The translations under genes and the position numbers were made by a program. The notes below the pieces were generated by a model. The model did no database searches, was not told where the DNA came from, and saw only the letters and a program-made list of their open reading frames with translations. Positions 1 through 12,012 of a stretch of 64,000 bases of DNA are shown here, piece after piece. Source of the stretch: Mastigamoeba balamuthi (lineage: Eukaryota > Evosea > Mastigamoebida > Mastigamoebidae); the NCBI GenBank assembly GCA_902651635.1, contig CACRSC010000075.1:345406-409405 (forward strand), read 5' to 3'. Each line of letters starts with the position of its first letter. The first letter of the stretch is position 1.

Positions 1-1316
1 ACGCTCTTCAGCGGCCACAGGTCACCGGGGCAGACATTAGTGTCATAATGCGCCAGGAGTTGCACACAGCTCAGCCAGCAAGAGTCTGATACAAAGACCG
101 GGCACACAGCAAAGAATGCCAAGAAGTGTGCAGAATCGTGAACTGCTTCAGATTCTGTCAAGGCAGATGAGCCTGCCCCTCCTGCGAAACAACCCCATCA
201 TTGTCCAAACTGAAAAACTTTGTTTTTCGGGTTTGGACACTTGCGTTCCATAGGAGTTTCAGATTTATGCGAGAGGGAAGGCTGTTTTGCCATCTGGGTT
301 TCAAAAAACAATCTGTTACTCGAAAATGGACCTCACAAAACCGGGGAAATGCAAAAACGCACAAAAATGTGTTATTGGCGTGTTAAAGTGAACGTTTATT
401 ACACAGATGAAGTCCTGTCGCCAAGACCCAACCTTCCCTGCACCAACCCACGTATGAGGACGGCAATGGCCTCTTGAACTTCTTGCTTATGATGTCAAAT
501 CAGGGCATGAAGCCAAGGTAGTGTGCGGGAAGTCTGTTCACCTCAGAAGTCCAGGCATTCCAGCGGACTCAGAAACCTTATTCACAACAGATGCTTTCTT
601 TGTTTCTTTTTGAGGTAAAGAAATTTCAGGTCCATAAGGTTGTTGGAAGTAAGAGTGAGAACAGAGAAATCAATGCACACAGAAAATTTCTTTACCTCAG
701 CACCATTCCTCTTTTCTGAAAGAATACTGATAACATCATTAAAACCGAAAGATCTTACCAATCACATCAACCACTGAAAGCTTAACTTCACTAAGCTTTT
801 CATCTGGAAGGACCTTGTCAATCAGATGTTCAAGATAACCTATCATTTCTGTTTATATTCTTACTTTCTATTTATTCCGAGTTCCTTAACAGCTCAGCTT
901 CACAGATATAAACATTAAGAATATTCAAAGCTGATATCCACCGGAAAACAGATAGGAAGTGAAGAGGATAAAGGGTCTATAAACACCGAAGTCAATGTGG
1001 TATCAGCAGATGAGAAATATGAAAGTTCATCATTACAGCCATGAAGATCCATAAATATCTTTATGGTATATTTCCGTGAGTAAATTTTGTACGAATCATC
1101 GTAACACATGGTTTGGTGTTCATTTCCAAATAAGCAGCAATCGTGATGTTAACAACGGGATCAGTCGATTGTTTTGTATCAGCAATTTGCTGTTAGGAGT
1201 ACTGACAGTTGTTCTCTATTAAGAAGCGGTACCCGAACCACCAGGTGTCCCAGGAAATCACCTAGAGAATCACATTTTCAAAACCCAATGCCGCAGCACA
1301 GCGGGCGCCGTGTTGC
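1..1316. other. AT-rich intergenic DNA, no gene seen
   Basis: This stretch is clearly more AT-rich than the rest of the left half and its reading frames are short and resemble nothing I know. It lies where the first exon (signal peptide and start of the binding domain) of the receptor at 1317-5203 should be, judging from the five relatives further along. It may therefore be an insertion, or sequence that replaced the true 5' end. It contains one perfect 16-nt inverted repeat (listed separately). Confidence 0.5.
611..699. repeat. Short inverted repeat (16-nt arms)
   Basis: The arms TGAGGTAAAGAAATTT (611-626) and AAATTTCTTTACCTCA (684-699) are perfect reverse complements separated by 57 nt. 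The sequence shows only potential to form a hairpin; it could equally be the end of a small mobile element. No function is inferred. Confidence 0.6.
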
Positions 1317-4300
1317 TTGTGCTGCTCTGACCCCCCTATGCATGCACTTCGCTCTCTTTGTTCCTGCCGCTCTGGTGCTCTGTGCCACCCTCGCGAGGAC
1401 AAGTGCGCGTTCGTTGTCGTAGGGAAGCCCGGAACAAGCGCAGCAGAGGGCGCCGTGGTGCAGCTGCTCGGGAATCACAGTGTGCCCCTCGTCGGCCCCA
1501 TGTCTGGCAGCGAGGACCTGCGCAACGTATCCCGGCATGTCGCCATGTTCACTAGAAACGGTACGCGAACATTCCCTGTCCTGGCGACACCGTTTATGAC
1601 AGAAAATTCGGGTGGTGTTGCATAATGCGGCAGGGAGGGAGGTCACCCTGCCCGTGGTGGTGAACATCAGGGCCTCTACGGCCGACGAGATGAACATCGT
1701 GCTTTCGATGATGTGCAGCGACTGGGAGTCAATCGCGTTCGTGTCGCTGGTGGCGCAGGACTCGCCTGTGGGCCGGTGGGCGCTCAGCTACCTCAACAAA
1801 TCCATCTCGTTCCTCAACCGCTCGGCCGCGCTGCTGTCCTACTATCTCTTCCGGTCTATGTGAGTCACGGACCGCAGCTCAGTGCTGACGAGCGATGCCA
1901 GGACTGAGCCCGAGGGCGAGCTCGCGCAGGCGGAGAGCGCAGTGTTTGCGAGCACGAGAGCAAGGCCACAGGTGCTCATCGTGTGCACAGCGCCCAACGC
2001 GACAAAGTACTTCGTCAGGCGGCTGGCCCAGAAGCAGCAGAACATCCGGGTGTTCCTGCTGTCGTGGACGTCGGCGGCGGACCTCAGCAGGGGCACATCG
2101 CCAGATCTCAAGGAGCTACTGCTGAGGAACAACATCAGGCTGTTCTTCACGCAGAGCATGCCCTTCCCGTCGCCTCCTGCTGAGCGACTCGCACGGTCGT
2201 CGTCGCTGATCCAGAAGTTCAGCGCAGCAAACACGTCGCTCAAGTCACACTCGGCGCTCGAGGGCTACCTGACAGGCTGGTTCATCTACGAGGCAGCGCA
2301 GGAGGCGGCCACCCGTAACGGGCTTCCCATCACGCGCGGGGACTTCCTCCATACGATTTTCGTTGACGCCCGCACGTTCAACGTTCTGGGTGTGACGCTG
2401 GGGCCCTACGGCGTCGGAACCGTCGGTGGAGCCTCTGCGATGCAGAGCAAGCTCGACGAGTGCAACCAGGGCATTCACGAGGTCTACATCACGAGGTTCG
2501 ACCCGTCCAGCGGGCTGCAGCCCGTGCCGGGCAGGTCCATCAAGTTCCCGGGGTGCAGTTCGCCCCGGTGGTACATGCGTCACGCAGTGACCGTAGTGGG
2601 GCTCGCCATCGAGCCCGGCAGCAGGGAGGACCTGCTGACACAGAAGGGAGTCGTGGCATCGATACAGGACTTCAGCACGGACGGCACCGATACAGTTGTG
2701 GTGCGTTCTGCAGTTGGGAATCTCAGCCACGCCAGAGGCGACCTGGATGCCAGCGGGGTCATTGGGGTTATGTGCCCAAGGCTGAAAAGTCCCGGTTTGG
2801 TCGCTCCTTTCAAGGACTTTGCCCTGTTCTCTCCGATGCCGGGGTACTGGCGTCTGCGCCACCCGTTCAACAGGTGCGAAGATCTTGTCGCAGTGTATCT
2901 CTCACCAGATCCTCGTGGATGTACAGGAGAGTCATCAACCTGTTCCCTTCGTCGTATGATGAGATGGCTGCTGCACTGTCCTTTTTCAGAGGCTACTCCA
3001 ACGTGCGCGTCAGTAAAGTGGCTGTTCTGAAGAACGATAAGACTGAATACACTGACGAATGCTTCACCAATGGGAAAGACTATTGGAGTCGGAAACTCAA
3101 CACGTCCAGGCCAGGCGAATACCAAAGGGTATGTTGTGTGGCCCTCTGTTCCCCATCGACTTAGTTTTTCACAGAGAGTGGTCTTCACTTTCCTCAAATA
3201 CGACGGAGAGAGAGCAGAGGATGTAGTTCGCAGGAACGAATTCGATGGTTACATAATCCTAGGGGGAACCTTCAACTCCTCCTTGGTCGAAGGCGTCACC
3301 TCAATACGGCTGTTAAACTCGGAAGTGATATCGCTTCAGGCCAGTCAGCTCTCTTCCGACTTCACTGCCTTCAAGTTCACATACCGCCTGAGCGTTTCAC
3401 CCCCGTACACCAGATTTGCTCCGACCTCCACCACTCGCATGGAATATGATGAATTCGTGGCGTCAGAAGACCGCGACGAGCTGTCGTTCAGGAGCTTCTT
3501 CGTGGGCAAGTTCCTGGAGCAGGTCATCAGTCTGGCAAAGCAGAGTCACCGCGACAGGAATCTGACAGCCGACGACCTCATCGATGCAGTGTACCATAGG
3601 GGTGGGTTCATGATCGACAACGTCAGGGTAGGTACGTTCATGGACAGCTGCACGGACCCGCGGTACTGCTGCAACCAGGGGCGCAATACTGTATACGTTC
3701 TCCAGGGGAGTGAGAGTATCTACACGTATTACACAGGAGACTGTGGCCGAGTGTACATCCCAGATCCTGCCTATAAGACCGAGCAGCAGGAACTAGGTCT
3801 GGGACTGGGTATTGGCCTTGGATGTGCTCTCGTTCTCTGTACAGCAGCCCTGTCGTTGGTAATCTGGGCCAAGGTACTCCTGGAATAAGATCACAACACT
3901 CAAAACCTCGCTTAGAAGAGGGCAGTTGAATTCCTGAACATCCAGAGGGGAGAACTCGAGCTGGGACATCGCCTTGGACAGGGACAATACGGTGCGATGT
4001 ACATGGCGGACTGGCACGGGACAACAGTGGCGGTGCGGGTGATCGACAAAAAGGCAACGCCCAAGGAGGACCAGCAGCTGATCAAGGAGGAGGTGCTGCT
4101 GCTGCACAAGCACCACCACCCCAACCTCCTCATGCTCATGGGCTACTGCGAGACCCGAAACGAGATATTTGTTGTCACCGAGTTCATGGAGGGCGGAACT
4201 CTGGCTGAATACCTCAGAAGGGACAGGCAGTTAGTCAGTCCACTCACTCTTATCTCTCTGGCATTTGTATGGTTCCACGTTCGTCTTCATTCTCACACAT

Positions 4301-5203
4301 GAATAGGACGTTTTGAAGGGGATTGCGTACCTGCACTCATGCAAGCCGCCAATTGTCCATGGCAGCATCTGCACTCATAACCTTTTTGTACGAGTTGTCG
4401 GGTCTTTCTGCATGCACTCAGACAGTATTCAGATGGACGGAGAAGGGAACGTGAAGGTCTCGGATCTGTGGTACAGTAAACAGAGAGGAACGCTGTCTTC
4501 ATCTGGTCGGGGCAGTAGGGCACTTAGAAGGACAGCTTGGCAACCACCAGAGATCATGGCTGGGACAATAATGACGCCAGCCACTGATGTCTACGCCTTC
4601 GGCATTGTCCTCTGGGAGCTCATTGCACCAAGCGAGATGACTCAGTCGTCTTCAGCCTCGACCTCCACGAGTGTTTCTGACGCGCAGTCAGCAGGGCAGC
4701 CCATGCCCATCGTGCCTTCCAGTCCAAATAGGGCCTCCACACTTTTTGGCTTCGACATGCAGCTCCAGTGCAGTCCCCCAGAGATGCCGCCCAATGTGTC
4801 GCCAGAGGTCGCTGGCCTTCTGGAGCACTGCTGGCAGACGCAGCCCGAGAGGCGTCCCTCCATCTTCCAGATCCTGCGCAACTGGCCCACAACCTTCGCT
4901 GTGCGAGGTCTCCTTTTGCCCACATGCCCTGACCTGTGGGTGCAGTCTCTTGGCGATTTCGAAGTGCCCAAGGACCTGGACATAGAATCGCCATCGTGTG
5001 CAGCTGGAGTGCTCTCGTGCCACTCGAGCGACAGCTTCAACAGCGGCGCGAAGCAGTCGGTCGCTGACCAGATTGACGCCGTCTCGATGCTCTCGTTCGT
5101 ACCGGTCCACGCAGGCTCGGATGCCCTGCAGACACCTCAAGGGACAGAGCGGCGTCTGTCCGTGGCCAACGGCCCTCAGGGGGCTCAGCCTGCGACACAG
5201 TAG
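1317..5203 (+). CDS. Receptor 1: PBP1 ectodomain, TM, pseudokinase; 5' end missing
   Basis: Transmembrane receptor with a kinase-like domain, related to five others here. Spliced model: 1317-1560, 1634-1859, 1878-2873, 2927-3128, 3175-3873, 3916-4266, 4307-4387, 4433-4900, 4946-5203, giving 1174 residues in frame. Two periplasmic-binding-protein type 1 modules are followed by a membrane helix (about 3792-3870) and a kinase fold. The glycine loop GQGQYG is present, but VAVR replaces VAVK, HGS replaces HRD and DLW replaces DFG, so phosphotransfer is unlikely. The tail carries the family motif SLGDFEVPKDL. Odd points: the exon encoding the signal peptide and first strand of the binding domain is absent, so the start at 1317 is only the first usable ATG in frame; the third exon boundary implies an 18-nt intron (1860-1877), which is implausibly short. 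The gene may be decaying. The family assignment is firm; its functionality is not. Confidence 0.75.
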
Positions 5204-5661
5204 AGAGCAACATGTGACCCGCCTTACGAGTAATCTGCCTTGCTTGGTTGCGCCCACATTGGGCGTCTGGTGCTGATGTTAACGTGTTTTTCTGAATCAA
5301 ACGCCTGTGAAGTGCACAACAGGTGCGGGTCGTGACATAAAACCACGCGAAATTTCCCTCGGTTACACCACAGAAAGAAAATGTGCAGTCGACCACCTGT
5401 GCAATCGGGAACCTTCTTGCTGTTGGGCTCCTCAACCGGCCCGCTTCACAGCGCGGCTGTGCCTCAGGGAGAATCCACACCGATGGAACTGCACCTTCTT
5501 TTTCCGGGATCTTTCTCCTGTATTGTGCACCGCAGACCCTTTCTGACGCCTTTATTTTCGCTTTGATCAGCAGTGCTGGGAGGAGCCCAACGCCCAAGAG
5601 GTTTCGGCGGGGACGCCTGCAAAAACGCGTGAGACGCGCCAGAAACGATCGCGCAGAGCAA
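5204..5661. other. Intergenic, receptor 1 to first SLC35F6-like gene
   Basis: No conserved reading frame is visible here. The stretch should hold the 3' end of the receptor transcript and the promoter of the transporter gene. I see no clear motif. Confidence 0.4.
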
Positions 5662-7070
5662 ATGACCGGAGGCCTGACGCTCAAGGGCGGCCTGCTGGAG
5701 ATCGGGATGCTGGTGTCGGGCGCTGTCAGCACTCTCTTCGTCAAGGCGCAGGACAACAGCCGCGCCCGGGGCTGGGGCGGCGAGGAGCACGCCTTCGAGC
5801 ACCCCTGGACCCAGTCCCTCTTCATGTTCTTGGGTGCGTTCTGCGTTCTCCCCTCCCCCTTCCTGCGCAAACGCTGACACGAATGCGCGGCAGCCGAGTC
5901 GCTGTGCCTCTCGGTGTATCTCGTGACGCGGTGCGTCTCGGGGCGGAAGAGGAAGCAGTCGGGAACGACAGAAGAGAAGCCACAGACGTTCCTGGAGACG
6001 TTCCCGCCGATATTGGCGCTGCCCGCTGTGCTCGACATGTTCGGCAACAGCATCTCCAGCATCGGGCTGCTCTACTGCAACGCCTCTGTGTGGCAGATGC
6101 TGCGCGGCTCCTGCATCATCTTTGTCACCGTCCTCGCCGTACGCGTTACCGTTCACGTGCCGTCTTAATAAAAAAAAACCCGGATGCGCGGGGCGACTCA
6201 CAACTGCACGTGAACCTTCAGAGAATTTTCTTCAGGCGCAAGCCCCCGATGTACCGCATCCTGGCCCTCGCGATCAGCATCTGCGGGCTCATCCTCGTGG
6301 GACTCTCCAACGTGCTCAGCGCCATGCACAGCGGGGGCGGGTCCGGGGCCGCGGAGTCGGCGTCCGGGAGCTCCAGCGACGTGGAGGGGAGCGGGGCCAC
6401 GGCGGCGTGGAAGACCATCGTGGGCATCGTGCTCGTCATCTTCTCGCAGCTGATCAACGCCAGCCAGATCACCCTCGAGGAGACGCTCCTCAAGAAGCGC
6501 GGCCTGGCGCCGCTGCAGGTCGTCGCGATGGAGGGCGTTTTCGGCACCATCATCATCTCGCTCGTCGTGCTGCCCATCGTCTACTTCATCCCCGGTGGCA
6601 ACCCGAGCTCCATGAAGCGCGGGTCCTACGACAATTCCATCGACGCGTTCATGATGCTCGGCAACAACGGGGCGCTGCTGGGTTTCGTGCTGGGCTACAT
6701 CATCTGCTGCTCGGTGTTCAACTTCCTCGCGCAGAACGTCACCAAGTACCTCACGGGCTCGCACTACGCGCTCATCGACGCCTGCCGCAGCATCATCGTC
6801 TGGGCTTGGCAGCTGCTGGCCTACTACTGCATCAACAAGCGGTTCGGAGAGGAGTGGACCAAGTACTCAGGGCTGCAGGTCGCGGGGTTCGTGCTGCTGA
6901 GCGCGGGAACCGCCATCTTCAACGGCATCCCCAAGCTGCCGGGCTTCTCCTACGAGGAGGAGCAGCCCGAGACCCGCGAGAGCGAGACGGCGGTCACTGT
7001 GGACCCCAGCTCCGAGAAGTGGAGCGACGTGGAGCTCGGAGACAACCCTGCCAAGACGGAAGGGGACTGA
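5662..7070 (+). CDS. SLC35F6-like drug/metabolite transporter, copy A
   Basis: Multi-pass membrane protein of the SLC35F6 (TANGO9-like) group of the drug/metabolite transporter superfamily; human SLC35F6 is reported in lysosome and mitochondria, and the substrate is unknown. Exons 5662-5833, 5894-6138 and 6222-7070 give 421 residues. Recognition rests on the YCNASVWQMLRGSC stretch (about residues 118-131), the following FFRRKPPMYRILAL and GLILVGLSNVLS helices, EETLLKKRGLAP and the EGVFGTIIISLVVLPIVY helix. About ten helices are expected for the family. Hydrophilic loops differ from copies B and C (GGGSGAAESASGSSS in the central loop), while exon lengths 172 and 245 nt are identical in all three copies. 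The start is the ATG before TGGLTLKGG, conserved in all copies. The gene sits between two receptors; no functional link is demonstrated. Confidence 0.85.
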
Positions 7071-7680
7071 AGGTCATGTTTTCGCTCCAATTGCCTCCGC
7101 AGGAGCACAGAAGCAGCTGCAATGGGCACTATCACTTTTTCGGAGGTATCAATTGTGCATCTGCAGGGAGCGGCCCCAGCGCCAAAGAGAAAACCATGTA
7201 TCCGGGAGAAGAAAGGGTTCGTGCGAGGCATCTTGATTTGATTTGCCCGAGAGAAGAAAATGGTCTTCCTCGCTGTTGTTTTCTCCGGTGCGTCTGTCAT
7301 CCAAGGACTCCAAACGACATCGGTGAGGTTACTCGTGATACGACCAAAGCTTCCGTGGTCTAGTTGCTCAGGTGCACTCAAAGCAAGCCCCCGAAATGGA
7401 GAGCCCAATCCGAGTTGCCCAGAAAGGGGGTGAGGAAAAGGTGGACAGAAAAATAAAGAAAAATGCCATCGCGGCGCAGTGAGCGGGGGGAAGTGCCCAT
7501 GGTCATAGTGGATAAGGTCTTGCACAGAGAGGCACGTAGCAAGGCGTCGCAGCATCGCGAGACATTTCCTGACGGGCTGAATCGGGTGAAGCACCTTTTC
7601 TCGGTGCCCTGAGTCTCCCACTCGATCAGCCACTTTCTTTTTCCAGCAGCCATCAGCCAAGGAGGTGTTGAGCGTCCACC
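7071..7680. other. Intergenic, upstream of receptor 2
   Basis: No convincing coding frame is seen. It holds the transporter 3' region and the receptor 2 promoter, with a pyrimidine-rich patch at 7631-7645 just before the receptor start. Confidence 0.4.
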
Positions 7681-10600
7681 ATGCGCCCCGTGACACTCGC
7701 CCTGCACGCGGCCGCGCTCACACTGGCGTGCGCGCACTCGTGCTGGGGTGCGGGGCTGCCAGCCAAGTGCGCCGGCGTGACGGACATCGTCGTCGGGGTT
7801 TCCATGGGCAAATCGATGATCGAGAAAGGCGCCGCCGAGGGGCTCCTCGCCGCGATTCGCGAGGCCTCCAAGCTAACTACGCTTAGCATCAGGCCCGTGC
7901 AGTACAACCACACAACAGAGGTCAGTCAGTCAGCCCCCCACCCCCCACAGTTCGCAGTCCGAATTTCTGCGACGGCATTCATCTCCGCATCGGGAATGCG
8001 GGTCGTGCGGGGAAGCAGCACAATGCCACTGCGAGCGAGGTCAGGCATTGAGGGGGGGGACGATGCCTGGCGCCGAGAGGGTCAGTTCTGTTCAGTTTCT
8101 CAGTAAATGAAACCGGACGAGCACAGGAGGAGCTTCTGGCCAATGTGAAGACGCTGGTCGAGGGGGACTGCGCGTTCGTGGTCGCAGCCACGACAGGAAT
8201 CAGCTCCACAGAGCCCTCGCTGCTGCAATTCCTCGGGGGCTACGGCGTGCCCTTTGTGGGCTCGCTGTCTCCCACAGAGAGTCTCCGCGTCATCGACAAC
8301 CGGACCGCCTCCTTCACCAGAAGCAGTCCGCACCTGACCTGCGACCTCCTGCGGCACTCACACCTCTGGTCTGTTCCACAGCTGGATCTGTGGTGACCCT
8401 CCCGATCGTCGTGAACGTCAGGGCCTCGGGGAGCGACGAGCTCAACGCGGTGCTGACGTACCTGGCTGCCAACTGGAGCACTCTGTCGCAGGTCTCCCTG
8501 ATCGCTCACAACACGCCCTACGGCGAGTGGGCCTACGAGTACATTGACGGATCACTCAAGGTCCTGACCGGATCGAGCGGCGTCATGTCTGCCTCCTTCC
8601 TTGGCACAGAGTACGCGGGGTACTTTTGTTCCCTGAGCGACTCACGGACCGGTTAACAGCACGATGACCGACGCGCAGGTGAGCAGCGCCATGAAGACGC
8701 TGTTCACGCCCTCGGCTCCCAGGGCGATCATCGTCTGCACGACGCCGAACACGACGGCGCAGGTGGTCGAGTGGCTGGCAAAGAGCAGCTACACGGGCGT
8801 GCCGCTGTACCTCGTCTCGTGGGTGTCGGGCACAGACATGTACACCAAGCTTAGCTCCACGGCCAAGGAGCTGCTTGACAGCAAGGGCTTCGACATGTAC
8901 TTCACGCAGAACATGCCGACGCCCACACCGTCGTCGCTCAAGGGGGCAACGCCCCTCGTCCGCAAGTTCAACAGCGCGGGCACCTACTACAAGTCGCACT
9001 CGGCGCTCGAGGGCTACCTCGTCGGCTGGTTCGTCTACGAGGTCCTCCAGGAGGCAGCGGCTCGCTACAGCACAGCTCCCACGCGCGGCGACTTCGTGTA
9101 CACGGTCTTCGAGGACCTGCGGACGTTCGACGTGCAGGGCGTGATACTGGGGCCCTACGGCGACGGCGGCACGTACTCGGGATCGACGCAGAGCTCCGAC
9201 GACGCGTGCAACCAGGGCGTCCACGAGGTCTTCCTTACCAAATTCGAGCCGATGAACGGCAGCCAGACGCAGGTCGCCGACGCCACGATCAAGTTCTCTG
9301 GCTGCAACGCGCCACAGTGGTCCTCGGGCGGGACAGTGACTCTGGTCAGCTCTGTCGAGGTGTCCGGGAGCACAGGCGGGACGTCATCGCGAGCGGGGCT
9401 GCTGGGGGCCGTGAACGATCACAACTCGGACGGGGACAACACAGTTCTCCTGCGGTCGCTGCAGGGTAGCATCGGGGCCATCTCGACAGATCTCTCGGGG
9501 AGCAAGGTCGTCGCTGTGGCCCACCCCGTGCTGGCCAAGCAGTCCTACGCCGACACCTTCGACGACGTTGCGCTGATCTCGCCGATGCCGGGGTACTGGT
9601 ACCTGCGGCGCCCGTTCCACAGGTGGGCCATCACAGCCACGGCAACGGGCTCGCACTGACCCGAGAACCCCAGGAGGATCATCCACTTGTTCCCGTCCGC
9701 CTACGACGAGACGGTCGCTGCCTTCAAGTTCTTCCAGTCGCTCAACGTCACCAGGGTTGCCGTGCTCATGAACGACAACAGCACGTACACGGCGCAGTGC
9801 CTCGAGGGGCTCGCGCATGCCGACAAAGACGTGCGTGCCTTGCGTCGTTTATTCTCATCGAGCACGCATTTGGCAGCGCTGACAGCACTCTGCAGGGAAT
9901 ACAAGTAACCACTCCAGCGGGTATCGTGGATGCATCCGAGTACATCAGGGCCCACTCGGCCTCCTTCGACGCGTTCTTCGTCCTGGGAGGAGCTGTGGAC
10001 ACGGCGAGTGACAGAGAGATTGCAGCAGTTCGGCTGCTCAACTCTGAGGCGGAGGTGTCCGACGAGGACAGTGACAACTCCTCGATTGCCAACGTCTACA
10101 CGCTCAGTGTGTCGCCCCCGCTGATCAGCTTTGCCTCGACGTCTGACCTGCGCACCGAGTATGCTACGTGGGTATCCTCGACCCAGCAGGACGACACGTC
10201 GTTCCAGAGCTTCTTCGTGGGCAAGTTCCTGTCCTCCGTGATCGATGTCGCCAAGGGCGGCAACAGCAACAAGTCGCTCAGCTCCAGCGCCATCATTAGC
10301 GCGGTGTACTCGAGGAGCGTATTCACCATCGGGGGTGTTCAAATCGGGCCCTTCGAGGACTCTTGCAGCAGCAGTTCGCGCGTGTGCTGCAACCAGGGCC
10401 TTAGTACAGTCTACGTGATGACAGCGGCCACACAGAAGATCCGAGAGTCCTACAGTGTGGGTGACTGCGGCAGGGACTACCTTCCAGCAGAGACAAAGTC
10501 GACGGACAGCCATACCGCGATGATAACGGGGCTGGGAATTGGTGTCGGCGGGGCTGTCGTACTAACGCTGGTCAGCATGTCACTCCTCGTGTGGAGGATG

Positions 10601-12012
10601 GTATTCCACCAGATGTGTACTCTTTTCCCGCTTACTCGAAAACGCAGAAGAGGACAGTTGAGTTCTTCAACATACACAAGGGAGAGCTGGAGCTGGGACA
10701 GTGCGTTGGCAATGGGCGGTTCGGGTCAATTTATATGGCGGACTGGCACGGGACGCCAGTGGCGGTGCGGGTGATCGACAAGAAGGCGACGCCCAAGGAG
10801 GACCAGCGGCTGATCAAGGAGGAGGTGCTGCTGCTGCACAAGCACCACCACCCCAACCTCCTCATGCTCATGGGCTACTGCGAGACCCGTACCGACCTGC
10901 TCGTCGTCACAGAGTACATGGAGGGCGGCACCCTCGCCGACTACCTCGTCAGAGAGAAGCGCCACGCTGATGTCTACTCGCTCGTCGCCATGGCTTTCGT
11001 GAGCTCTCGCCTTGTTCCTTGACATCACTGGCACGTTTGACATCGAGCAGGATGTGCTCAAGGGGATTGCGTACCTGCACTCGTGCAAGCCACCAATCGT
11101 CCACGGCAGCATCTGCACCCACAATCTCCTTGTAAGCCCAACTCTCTTCACTCGGATCACAATTCCATTCCAGCTGGACGCCAAGGGGACAGTGAAGGTG
11201 TCGGACTTCTGGTTCAGCAGTAAGCGAGGTGCCTTCTCGTCATCTGGCAGTGGCAAGTCGCTGAAGAGGGCAGCGTGGCAGCCCCCGGAGGTGATAGCCG
11301 GCACGTTCTTGACGCCAGCGACCGATGTCTACGCGTTCGGTATTGTCCTCTGGGAGCTCATCACCCCTCCCGACATGACCCTCACGGGATCATCCGCCTG
11401 TGCCTCTTTCTCGGCCCCCTGCACCGAGAGCCAGTTCTCGTCACAGTCCGTCTCAGCATGCGCGACCCCAGTGATGTCTCCGGTGATGGGCTCTGGACTT
11501 GGGGGCGTGGTGGACCACCAGACCACTCAGCTGGGTCCTCCAGAGATCCCGCCCAACGCCTCCCCAGAGGTCTCTGACCTGCTGGAGCGCTGCTGGCAGT
11601 CACAGCCTGAGAGGCGTCCCTCAGTTTTCCAGATCCTGCGCAGCTGGCCAGCCACCTTCTCTGTACGAGCTCACGACTGCTTACTCTCACTGACGCCATA
11701 CGCCAGACTCTGGGGGCGTTTGAGGTGCCACAGGACCTGATCCCCTCTGTCGGAAGTGGAAATGTCCCGGGTCTCTTCTCGCAGCACTCGAGCAACAGCG
11801 GGACCAAGCAGCAGCAGGACGACTCGAGCGACGAGATGGCAGCTTCGATGGTTTCCATCATGCATGTCAACCTCGACTCGGTGGCCCTCCAGGAGCCCCA
11901 GACGGAGGGCCTCGAGATGCACGATCTCGCGCAGGCGAAAGCCCAGGGGAGCACAGGCACAAGGGGGTCTGCACCGGCGCAGAGGGTCAAAGACGGGGGA
12001 GAAGTCGTCTGA
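7681..12012 (+). CDS. Receptor 2: double PBP1 ectodomain, TM, pseudokinase (complete)
   Basis: Best reference copy of the family. Exons 7681-7920, 8127-8325, 8382-8610, 8660-9622, 9674-9830, 9896-10600, 10648-10998, 11051-11131, 11174-11662, 11707-12012 give 1239 residues in frame. Order: signal peptide (about 1-22), first PBP1 module ending in GPYGDGG...CNQGVHEVF, second PBP1 module ending in GPFEDSC...CCNQGLSTVY, membrane helix (about 806-830), kinase fold (about 848-1138), tail. The ectodomain should bind a small ligand outside the cell. The kinase has glycine loop GNGRFG (852-857), but Arg872 in VAVR, HGS at 966-968 and DFW at 986-988 replace the canonical Lys, HRD and DFG, so it is probably a pseudokinase that signals by conformation or docking. 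The tail has TLGAFEVPQDL and a SMVSIM...DSVALQ motif. No cyclase domain follows, unlike receptor guanylyl cyclases of similar topology. Confidence 0.88.

Noticed and set aside
1174-1422. Hydrophobic frame before receptor 1 (LFVPAALVLCATLA) as its signal peptide exon
   Set aside because: It is in a different frame from the receptor exon it overlaps, and no donor-acceptor pair joins them in phase. It also lacks the conserved start of the PBP1 module.
11707-12012. A guanylyl or adenylyl cyclase domain after the kinase-like domain, as expected for this receptor topology
   Set aside because: The last exon is only about 100 residues with no cyclase motif, and the next gene begins soon after. The same is true for all six copies.
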